DNA from: Aplidium turbinatum
Lineage: Eukaryota; Chordata; Ascidiacea; Aplousobranchia; Polyclinidae
Length of the DNA: 64,000 nucleotides
Reading direction: 5' to 3'
Assembly: GCA_918807975.1 (NCBI GenBank)
Contig: OU964934.1
Coordinates: 16,182,001 to 16,246,000 of the forward strand
The position numbers were made by a program, and so were the translations under genes. A model generated the notes under the pieces. That model saw only the letters and a list, made by a program, of their open reading frames with translations. It searched no databases and was not told the origin of the DNA. This document shows, one piece after another, positions 56,096-64,000 of this stretch (its first letter is position 1; every line of letters begins with the position of its first letter).

Positions 56096-56686
56096 AGGGT
56101 TGCAAGACGATATTGAAAAAAGTAGGGGATAAATCGATATTGATAGTCAAACAAAAAAGTAGAGAAATATCCGATATCGATAGCTTCCCAAAAAAGTAGA
56201 GAAATATCCGATTTCGATAACCTTCCAAAAAAGTAGAGAAATATCCGATTTCAATAGCCTCCCAAAAAAGTAGAAAATAAAGAATAGGCTAATCGATGTT
56301 AAACGCAATTAAAAAAAATACAACTCAAGTATCTGATTTTATACTGCCTACCAGTGTTCTCTTTCTGCACAATCATGCATAACTTCAAACAAAATGCTTA
56401 TTCTTTCAACTCCGCTTGATCGGTATTGTTCAATTATCGTTTTTCTCGCATGAGCGTCAAAATATGCTATGATATCTTTGTCCGTCGTATGTTATTAAGT
56501 AGAATTAAAGGCTTGAAAAAAGTCGCAAAACAATCGAATAAAGAATATCGATTCACATAAAAAAAAAGTAAAGAAAAACCATAAACGATATTGGCGGAAA
56601 AAAGAAAAGACTATGACGTAATCGATATTGAAAAAGTGGAGAATAGCGCTATCGAATAGCGATTTGGAACTGATACTTCCAACCCT
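56096..56686. mobile_element. 591-bp element nested in hAT copy A
   Basis: Ends AGGGTTGCAAG and CTTCCAACCCT (one mismatch), duplication AGCGCGAC at 56088-56095 and 56687-56694. It contains three 37-bp tandem units (AAAGTAGAGAAATATCCGAT at 56159-56270) and many ATCGAT-type motifs. No coding content. Confidence 0.85.
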
Positions 56687-57056
56687 AGCGCGACCACACG
56701 TAACAGGAACTCGATTCATCGTAGCAATTATTGCTCGAATAATTTTCTGAAAATATGTTATGTACCTACGTACCTTAAATTTTCAGAATTTTCTAGGGGG
56801 GCTGAAGCAATTTAAAAAATTCCAGGGGGGCTGAATTAGCTCTAGGGGGGGGGCTGAAGCCCCTTGAGCACCCCTACTTTCCGCGCCCTTGCATAGGGGT
56901 GGGGTTACACTCTCAAATCAGCTTCCTGGGTCTATGAGTCATTAATGGTAAAGGCTGTGAGAATCACGGAGTAGTTGCGTTGGCAGGCGGGTTTCGTTCG
57001 TAAGAAATGATATAGGCATCTTGTGATGCCACCCTATAATCATTCGCTATCTCCGC

Positions 57057-57266
57057 TTGCAGCAGATTGCGCATCAACATGGGTTACTTGACAGGGTTCC
57101 ATGTGATTTTATGAGCCGTATTGCTTCCATGCTGGCTCAAGGCAGATTGGAAGAGGGTGATATGTCATCAGATTATTACCCGACTTATCTTCACTGCGTT
57201 ATGCGCACAATCTGCGTTATGCAAGAAAGAACACAATCGGTACCCTTTTTAAAGTCTTTGGTATGA
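57057..57266 (+). CDS. Unrecognised short exon-like frame
   Basis: Preceded by a GCAG that could be a splice acceptor. It encodes RIASMLAQGRLEEGDMSSDY and similar, without a motif I know. It lies in DNA belonging to the 8.56-kb element, so it could be a transposase scrap, or chance. Confidence 0.2.
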   Translation: MQQIAHQHGLLDRVPCDFMSRIASMLAQGRLEEGDMSSDYYPTYLHCVMRTICVMQERTQSVPFLKSLV

Positions 57267-57267
57267 C

Positions 57268-57345
57268 TCGACCTGGAATCGAACCCAGGGCTACCAGCAC
57301 CAGAGCCGAAGGCGATAACCACTGAGCTACGGGTGCTGGTCCACC
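57268..57345 (-). repeat. tRNA-like sequence
   Basis: On the minus strand CCCGTAGCTCAGTGGTTATC is a good D-arm/A-box region and CCTGGGTTCGATTCCAGG a perfect T-arm with B box. The acceptor arms do not pair and the anticodon arm is irregular, so a SINE head or pseudo-tRNA is more likely than a working tRNA. Confidence 0.5.
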
Positions 57346-57644
57346 CTATGTTGCTATAGCATAAATAGGCTGTATAAAAATAACTGCAATGAAATACAAC
57401 GAATTCTCACGTTCGGTAGCGCTGATAGATCGCAAAAGTAAAGTGTTCCATAAGAATGTAGAAAAACTACAGATTTGCTGTTTTAAGAAAAAACTAGGAT
57501 CAAACTTAAACAAAAATTACGCTATAAAAATTGCCCACCTAGTTTCAAACTAGGGGGCAAAGAAAGGGCTACGGGGGCAAGCGAAGGGACTAGGTGGGCA
57601 ATTGCCCACCTAGCTTATATGTGAAAAGATGCTATGATATGAGG

Positions 57645-57945
57645 TGGAGGTGGAGCTATAGTTGCTAAGTTATAGAGGTCGGAGATTGGTGTTGGACGGA
57701 GTGTGCGCGGTCGAACAACAAAGAGCCAGTCAAGTGTGTGCTCATCTGCTCCCCAGTTTGAGTCTCCCAGCTTTTGCAAAAGGTTATTGCAAGCAGATAA
57801 TTTTTTCTTAAGTTTCAGTAGGTGTGTCTTATAGGATAGGGTCCTGTCCAATGTTATGCCAAGATATACAGGAAAGGGTGTAGGCTATATTGTAATGCAG
57901 TGTTTTCCCAATTGATGATAAGTTTTTGGCTAGCCTTATGATTTG
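57645..57945 (-). mobile_element. LINE, 5' half of the split copy
   Basis: The minus-strand frame reads PVYLGITLDRTLSYKTHL, then KLGDSNWGADEHTL and LYNLATIAPPP, the end of a LINE RT domain. It stops at the codons for Pro-His-Ile, and the 3' half at 48580-49079 begins with the same Pro-His-Ile, with ATATGAGG duplicated at both junctions. The segment between GADEHTL and LYNLA is shortened against other LINEs. Confidence 0.8.
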
Positions 57946-59073
57946 GTCACAGCGGTAAACCATAGCTATATCTCTGTGGAAAAGTTGTAACATAAGATTC
58001 CCAAATCCTTCGTCTGTATGCGATGACACCGAAGAAACACACTTCTGAAAGCCTCTTCACGAATTGTATTTCAGAAAGCACACAACACTGGCTGTTACAA
58101 AAATAGCGCAACACGGTACGCTCTAACAAAAAGCAACTTGTCACCACGAAACAGATTTCTGGATAAAAGACAGAAATTTCGTCTCGTTGGTAAGCACAAG
58201 CAAAACAGTTTTAATATTCGACCAACCTTTCCAGCGACAATTCTAAAATGATGAAACTCATTGAGATATTTCAAAGGCACATAACTTGCGTCTGTGACGT
58301 AACAGTCGATATGCATTGTTAAGCAATTCCACAGGTGTTAAAAAGAAATGATGCAATGTTCACAGGTGTTACAAAGAATGATGAAATAGTTCACAGGTGT
58401 TACAAAAGAATGATGAAATCTCTGCTCATTTTTTTGCAATATTCCATGACGTAAGACGCCAGGTTAAGTAGACTTTAACGGTTTTATGTGACGTTTGATT
58501 TGGGGAACGATTGTTTGTAACATGATTGTTCAAGTGAAAGCATGTTACCTTAACTCGACCTGTTATCAGACGTGTTCAAATGGCCACGCCTTTCACTAGT
58601 TTTGAAATTTTATATAGAAGGAATTTGCCTAAAACGCTGATATTTCTTGACTTTTACTTTTTATCATTTGAGCATCGTTTAAACCTAATTTGGTTATTTT
58701 TGGAACACTATGTGGTTCACAATAAGCATTTTGTCACAGGTTGTTCAGAAATTTTGTCTAAATTCCTAGATTTTGGCAATCGGCATCGAAATGACTCATC
58801 GCTTCTGCTATTGTATACACAGTGGCCGCAGTCAACCACGAGTCAAGTCATCAATCTCACATTAAAACTAAAAACCAAACGCAATGGGACTCATAGTACA
58901 ATTTATCGTTTTATCTCAATCCAGGCAGTTTTTGTTGTGTCATTGCAAGGCAAGTGAAGTTGACCAGTTTTTACGAAGATAAGACGTGTTCATAACATGA
59001 AAAGCAAACTTTGGCAAGTTGGAATGATCCGTTACTTTAGTTTATTATTTACACTTTGCTACTTCCGAAATGA
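57946..59073. other. No gene recognised
   Basis: A 125-codon frame at 58580-58957 has no motif I can name. CACAGGTGTTA repeats three times near 58325-58405. Nothing else is supported. Confidence 0.4.
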
Positions 59074-59361
59074 AAAACAGAGCTAATCACAACCGAATCA
59101 TCAACCACAGCCATCCACAAAGCGTTTTGTACCATATGTGTAGACGACATCAGAGGAACAGGTTATTCTGAAAAAAGAAATAATCTCGGCAAAGTACCTC
59201 ATCGTTGCCTCAAATGCAATATGCCTTTTTGCAAAAAGCACTTGTTGAAACTATGTATGTTATTGCCATTCATGACATGTACAGTTGAGAAGGAGCTATC
59301 TTCCTGGCGTCAGCACTACCTGACTGCTCACGACAGAACAGCGAGCATTGTGTTTCGCTAA
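59074..59361 (+). pseudogene. Cys/His-rich transposase tail, piggyBac-like
   Basis: An open frame ending at a TAA at 59359-59361 contains FCTICVDDIRGTGY and PHRCLKCNMPFCKKH: two C-x2-C pairs followed by Cys and His. This spacing resembles the zinc-binding domain at the end of piggyBac-type transposases. No catalytic domain precedes it. Confidence 0.35.
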
Positions 59362-59769
59362 ACTGAATTTTTCATAACTCCACGATCATTCGATGTGTGA
59401 TGATCCAGAATTGTGGTACATTTCATTTTGAATCTTGAAAAGTAAAATTAACTTTTCTTACATTGTATCGACATTGCCAGACTCAAGTTAAACAACCAAG
59501 TCAGAAAAACCCGTCATTTTTACATTGATTCAACGTCTGAAAAATGACGGGTTTTGCTGTCTGGGAAATTTAGCAAAAAGCAGACAGCCCAGGCAAAAAA
59601 GTTGGCTTTTATATCGTTTCAACGTTTAGCCACATTGAAAAGTATCAAAAAGAAGTTTTTTTTCTTCTGATTCTAAAACATTTTGGCAGGTTGAAATGAA
59701 AGCTACACTCTATGAAATGAAACGCCTGACAAAACAGCTGACTGGAAATCGTGTTACCTATACTTCTAA

Positions 59770-59945
59770 CCCAGCCAGTAAATCAACCACTTTCAACAAT
59801 GATTCGACGTCTGCAGACGTTAAATAAATGTAAAAAGGACCAATTTTGCTGGCTGGGAAAGAATGTGATAAACTAGAGTTATTTCAATCAGAAAATCAAT
59901 CTGGCAACGTTGAATCAATGTGAAAAAAATGATTTGCTGGCTGGG
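59770..59945. repeat. Short inverted-repeat element, CCCAGCCAG ends
   Basis: CCCAGCCAGTAAATC at the left and GATTTGCTGGCTGGG at the right are inverted with one mismatch. TTGAATCAATGT/TTGATTCAACGT motifs recur from 59500 to 59930, and a further GCTGGCTGGG lies at 59850. Family uncertain. Confidence 0.55.
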
Positions 59946-60832
59946 ATCGCTACAACTATTTTATGCTTTCATTCATCTTGATTTGTCATGAGAGATACTA
60001 CGATGCTAAGCAGCCATGACCACCTGCGGAGAAGCAATTCAACACAATAATCTCAAAACCGCTTGATGTAGTATGAATATGAAAAATACTGCTTTTATTA
60101 TAGGAAAAAATAATTTGTTTCAAAGTATTTTTTGAATGTTCACAAATCATCAAAATTAAAATTCGAACGAAGAAAATCGGACATAAAATGACTAAATGCC
60201 AGCAAAATTCGCGTTTTTAGAGGTTTTTTGCAACATATGTTTTCAGAATACACAAACTAAGCGTTTATTTCGAAAACAAATAATTACAATATAAAATAAA
60301 AGCATTTGACTATGTGCATGCCAATTTTCTCAAATGTGCGCTATTTAGCAGCTGAGTTATAAGCCATTAATCAGGGCGTGGCCAAACGGCCACGTCTCGT
60401 GCTTTTCGCCTGTCTTTGAAACGAATACCAGATAGGGTTAAGTTAGCCAAAGCCAACTAGTTGACAGAAAATCCATCACTTGATTTGCTTTGTACGCAAC
60501 ACTCCATAATCAACACGACACGTCGCAAAAGGAGATGAGAGCTTTATCAACACCATCAGGACATCATCATCTACCAGCTCATCCATTTCATCACCCACCA
60601 GGGCAAGAGACAATAACTTAAACTGAATCTCAAACCTCAATCGTCGTAGGCTACTGTGTGATGTGCAGTATGACCATAGAAAGAGCTCAACGCTTGCTCT
60701 CCTGGGCCACATCGCAACGGGCTTTTGCCTGAGGATGGGTTTCTTTTATGTCCGGTTTTCTTTCTCTATCCTATTATTATTATTATTATGACTGCTCATC
60801 CACATCAATATTGGAACTGGAAAATGCAATCC
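59946..60832. other. No gene recognised
   Basis: A 78-codon minus-strand frame (60476-60712) with RRLRFEIQFKLLSLAL and an acidic DELVDDDVL run could be a first exon of a transposase but I cannot place it. The rest is AT-rich. Confidence 0.35.
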
Positions 60833-61371
60833 CAGAGGTGGGCACCGCTGCTTTTAAAGTAGCGCGCTACCCTCTACCGCTACTTGGACCAAAATAGCGA
60901 GCGCTACCGCAACCCGCTACCAATTTACAAAAGTAGCGCGCTACCTTCTACCGCTACTCGGACCAAAGCAGCACGCGCTACCGCTACTTCTTCCGCTACT
61001 TTTATCTAAAATGACAATAGGAAACACTTTTCAACTCCCTAGTGACGCAAAAATGACCTTGAAAACGAATGTTATCATTCGTTTACACTGTCATTTTAAC
61101 GTCGTTATAGAAAACATATTCTAAGGGAAATTTATTGTTACGCATCTTTCAAAAACACGAGCATTTCAAAATTAGAGTTACTAAGTCCTGCCCGCTTTGG
61201 CTTAAGCACATCTTTTCCAACAGAGAAAAGTCTCTCCACCGCAGCACTGGAAGGAATGGGGGTGTTGTATTTAATGAACAGATATTTTAACTCGGTACTC
61301 GAAAAGCTCAATGACTTGCTACTGTCTGAAAAAAGGCGTCCACAATAGACCTTTTGCACATTCAAAATCAC
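60833..61371 (-). mobile_element. hAT fragment with dimerisation domain
   Basis: The left end CAGAGGTGGGCACCGCTGC is a hAT-type terminus, followed by repeated GTAGCGCGCTACC. The minus-strand frame 61371-61138 carries YNTPIPSSAAVERLFSVGKD and RAGLSNSNFEMLVFL, the hAT C-terminal dimerisation domain. The other end and the catalytic part are missing, so it is truncated. Confidence 0.78.
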
Positions 61372-61916
61372 CAGAGCGTGACGTTTGAGTTACGCGGAAT
61401 CCGAGGGTGAAAAATCGTTTGTTTACTACGGTTTATGAAGGCGTTTCTTGTTATTGCAAGCAAGCGTGAAGTCGCTGGCAGGTGAAAGTAAATTTTTTGT
61501 GTTTATGAATTGTTGTAGGTTATCGGTACACTTCAGTTCTTGTTCGTTTTAATCATAGTGTTGGCTAACAGACTAGGAAAGGCATTTTAGGACGGCCATT
61601 GTGGAGCGTGTGCATTTTGATTTTTGACCGGGAGTTATGGACCACGTTAATGGTACCTTGTCTTGCAACATTTTATTTTGATTCTGCATAACAGATGCAA
61701 CAAACCAACCACACTTCATTGATGATACCAAGCATAGTCACTCACTGGTATTTTCCTGTCGAAGATGTGAAATTGACGAATTTTTTTTATGGCCCTCTCT
61801 ACATGAATGCGATGGCGTGCAATACTTCGTGTATTCAACACTTCGTCTTCACTCATTTGAGGCCTTCTACCTAGGAACGATGGGATATTCAAATGTAGAC
61901 CAATATCATATAAGTC
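61372..61916. other. No gene recognised
   Basis: AT-rich spacer between two hAT fragments. Nothing supported. Confidence 0.5.
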
Positions 61917-63373
61917 CAGGGGCGCGGGAAGTAGGGGTGTTCAAGGGGCTGCAGCCTGCAGCCCCCCCCTAGAGCTAATTCAGCCCCCCCCTTGGAATTT
62001 GTGATAATGGCTTCAGCCCCCCCTAGAAATTTCTGACAATTTAAAGTAAATAACATATTTTGTTTTGTTATCGACTTGTTTTCCCGACTGAATTTGCAGA
62101 TTGAACACCTTCAAGGCTACTGTTTAGACGGTGCAGCAAATATGTCTGGTTGCTATAACGGAGTGCGCGGGCCAAACTTAAAGCATTATGCCCTGGATCG
62201 TTAGGCTATACATTCACTGCAGTAATCATGCTCTCGATTTGAGTTTGCAAGACGTTGTAAAGGAGGTGAGGCTTATTGCCGATGCCTACTTCGTTCAAAA
62301 TTTTGCAGTTGTAATTCGTGAATCGTCTAAACGTAAATCTTTATTTATGTCGCTTTTTGGTTCCGATGAAGTTGCCTGCAATTAGCTAGGTTTGTGTCCT
62401 ACTCGTTGGTACGTTCGTGCTTCTGCCCTCGCTTATGTGGTTAAATGCTACCCTCCCCTGTTGCAATGTCTGACCGACATGACAGAAGATAGTGCAATGA
62501 GAGGAGACACACGTGCAAAGATATTTGGCTTGGTAAAACAAGCACGCACGATGCGGCTTTATTTTGCGATTAGGCTACCTGCAGTGGTGAAGTTTTTCAG
62601 CCTGCAGACGCCGTGGCAAGACAGCTCCAAAACAAGAAGATCTCTGCTTCTTCAGCTTTGGAATCCATCACCATTCTCCCCGAACGGATCAAGAGTCTCA
62701 GAAAAGATGAATCCGTTTTCAAGCTTATGGAAGAAGCGAACGTTTTTGCGTTTGCCAATAAACTAAATATGCCAAAGGATCCCCAAGTGAGTAAAACTCC
62801 AGCAAGATTTCGAAACACAGAGGAATCGGATGCTTTTTCGTTTGCAGGAGAAGGAGCGTGGAAACGGCAACACATCGAAGCCCTTGATTTGGTTCAAGCT
62901 GAGCTTGATCAAAGATTCGACCAGGCGGATCTGCTTAGCCTACAGCAGCCAACAGAGAGAAGGCCATTCTGAGCTGTGCAAACAGTGAGGAAAGATCTAA
63001 TACTAAGATCAGCTTACCCGCTGCCATCAGAAAAGATCGCCTAAAAACTGAACTTACCTTGCTCAGCGATGTTGTAAGTGGAAAAACCGCGAACTCCGTT
63101 CAAAAGGTTGCTGAGATACTATCGCAACTAAACCCTCAAGCACTAGATACTTTCAAAGAAATGCGAAAATTCGTGGAGCTCTGCCTTTGCTTCCCGGTTT
63201 CCGCGGCGTCATCAGAACGTTCTTTTTCTGCTCTAAGACGCCTGAAAACGTGGTTGAGAAGCTCAATGACACAAAAAAGACCTAGGCTACTGTTAGATTT
63301 TCAACAGGTCCTTGATAGGCCTACCTTTCGTTTTACTGCATTACTCCCGTTGATTTGTGTATTCGCCACTTAG
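61917..63373 (+). mobile_element. hAT transposon, ZMYM1-like, copy B (right end not seen)
   Basis: The left end CAGGGGCGCGGGAAGTAGGG and the subterminal C-runs match the right end of copy A. The coding relic runs from 62100 on the + strand: GYCLDGAANMSGCYNGVRG (the DUF4371/ZMYM1 hAT signature), HCSNHALDLSLQDVV, RIKSLRKDESVFKLMEEAN, FRNTEESDAFSFAGEGAWKR and, at the end, LCFPVSAASSERSFSALRR, the dimerisation domain. Frame shifts include TAGGCTA/TAGCCTA insertions at 62202, 62571 and 62936 that copy A lacks. The right terminus is either beyond the window or lost. Confidence 0.87.
62202..62208 (+). other. TAGGCTA insertion footprint (type example)
   Basis: Copy B reads GATCGTTAGGCTATACATTC where copy A (minus strand, near 55893) reads GATCGTTATACATTC. 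The difference is exactly five bases, inserted so that TA becomes TAGGCTA. Other cases are at 62571-62577 and 62936-62942 (present in B, absent in A) and 55023-55030 (TAGGCCTA, present in A, absent in B). Confidence 0.85.
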
Positions 63374-64000
63374 CGTCGTTTCCCCTTCATTGTTATCGCT
63401 GATTTGCAAATGGCAACACTCACCATGAGATTGTCATCGAACTTTCGAGACGTTTTCGTTTGCTGCTAGTTTGCCAGCTAGCCGAACTTGTTAGTTACTG
63501 TAGTTTGTGACTGAAAATTGATTGATTGATGTTTATGCTTTGTTAGCTGCTTCTCTGTTATGTATTTCTACAGGACTTAAGTTTGACAACTGCTATGGTA
63601 ATATTTGCGTGTAGGCTGAATTCCATATTTGCAGCTTGCTATCTCTCAAAGTTCAACTTACTGGTGAGCCTACTTGTGATGTAATAATGTTTTGTGTAGC
63701 TGAATGTTGACTTTCTACCGTGAACAAACGTAACGTAGCCTATCTCTGGTGTGCGTAAATTGTTGTTAGGCTAATACTTCAAACTTAAATATTGCAGAGT
63801 CAATCACTATAGAATCCTTCGCGTGCAAGTACATCATTTGGCATTACTGATCCGGTCATACTACCGGTATGTTTGTTATTCTGAATTGTATGATCGATTG
63901 ATTTGTGGCTTTTTTGTGTCGTGAATTGTGGATTCATGTTTACTACTGAATTATCGACTAATAATTTGTCAGCCTCATGGCAATTAATTCGTAAACCGAT
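63374..64000. other. No gene recognised
   Basis: Downstream of the hAT relic. AT-rich, with several TAGGCTA/TAGCCTA motifs. No right-hand hAT terminus was found up to the window end. Confidence 0.45.

Larger units (their letters stand above)
54385..56891 (-). mobile_element. hAT transposon, ZMYM1-like, copy A
   Basis: Ends CAGTGGCGCGGGAA and TTTCCGCGCCCTTG with a perfect 8-bp duplication CATAGGGG (54377-54384, 56892-56899). Runs of G with CTGAAGC repeats mark both subterminal regions. Transposase remnants run from about 56000 down to 54690 on the minus strand, matching copy B at 61917-63373. A 591-bp element is nested at 56096-56686. Confidence 0.9.
49080..57636. mobile_element. 8.56-kb nested TIR element inside the LINE
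   Basis: The left end CATAGCATCTTTTCACA and the right end TGTGAAAAGATGCTATG are an exact 17-bp inverted repeat, and CTAGGTGGGCAA recurs inverted slightly further in. The 8-bp duplication ATATGAGG lies at 49072-49079 and 57637-57644. Subtracting later insertions leaves about 2 kb of its own DNA. No transposase of its own is recognised. The duplication length suits hAT or P-type elements. Confidence 0.88.

Noticed and set aside
57268-57345. Functional tRNA gene
   Set aside because: The T-arm is perfect but the acceptor arms do not pair and the anticodon arm is irregular.
58580-58957. 125-codon plus-strand frame
   Set aside because: No recognisable domain and no splice context; not supported as a gene.

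Overview
This is animal (metazoan) nuclear DNA, AT-rich, with spliceosomal introns and a very dense transposon load. I recognise one conserved host gene: NSMCE2/MMS21, the SMC5/6-associated SUMO ligase (28790-33304, + strand, six exons). A second probable host gene is a two-exon STAND-type P-loop NTPase (38900-46671, - strand). Nothing allows a species call. The mix of Ty3-type elements with env, Polintons, MULEs, hATs, tRNA-derived SINEs and LINEs suits a marine invertebrate, but fish-like genomes are not excluded.

Layout. 1-9784 is an LTR retroelement of the Ty3/Gypsy (Metaviridae) group with gag, pol and env, a tRNA-Pro-like primer site and both LTRs (the left one cut by the window edge). 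9786-10695 is a 120/251-bp tandem array. 10.7-15.3 kb is a Polinton/Maverick fossil holding most of the virion module but no DNA polymerase or packaging ATPase. 15.53-16.02 kb is an 88-bp array. 16375-26426 is a nest: a small hAT-type MITE with a perfect 8-bp target duplication, split by a 9.8-kb MULE whose seven-exon transposase gene (FAR1-like zinc finger, MULE DDE core, SWIM, PHD finger) still has an open, phase-consistent frame. An 0.9-kb element with MULE-like ends and a 9-bp duplication follows (26545-27435), then a LINE tail. After NSMCE2 come MITEs, SINEs and a foldback. The intron of the NTPase gene holds a 4.36-kb TIR element (41962-46317) filled by a ~400-bp satellite-like array that reverses orientation halfway.

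48.6-57.9 kb is another nest. One LINE copy is split by an 8.56-kb TIR element (49080-57636, target duplication ATATGAGG), which has itself received a pogo/Tigger-like element, a hAT MITE, two larger hATs and a small element inside one of those. 59-63.4 kb holds further DNA-transposon fragments, including a second copy of the ZMYM1-type hAT found at 54385-56891.

The most interesting signal is a short motif, TAGGCTA/TAGCCTA (variant TAGGCCTA), scattered through the non-coding DNA. Comparing the two ZMYM1-type hAT copies shows that it arises as a 5- or 6-bp insertion at a TA: one copy has TA where the other has TAGGCTA, TAGCCTA or TAGGCCTA, at four sites. This is the footprint geometry left when a Tc1/mariner-type element excises (TA, three end bases, TA) and would imply a TA-targeting element with ends beginning GGC that has jumped out of this genome very many times. 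It is absent from the NSMCE2 and NTPase coding exons, as expected if selection removes frame-shifting footprints.
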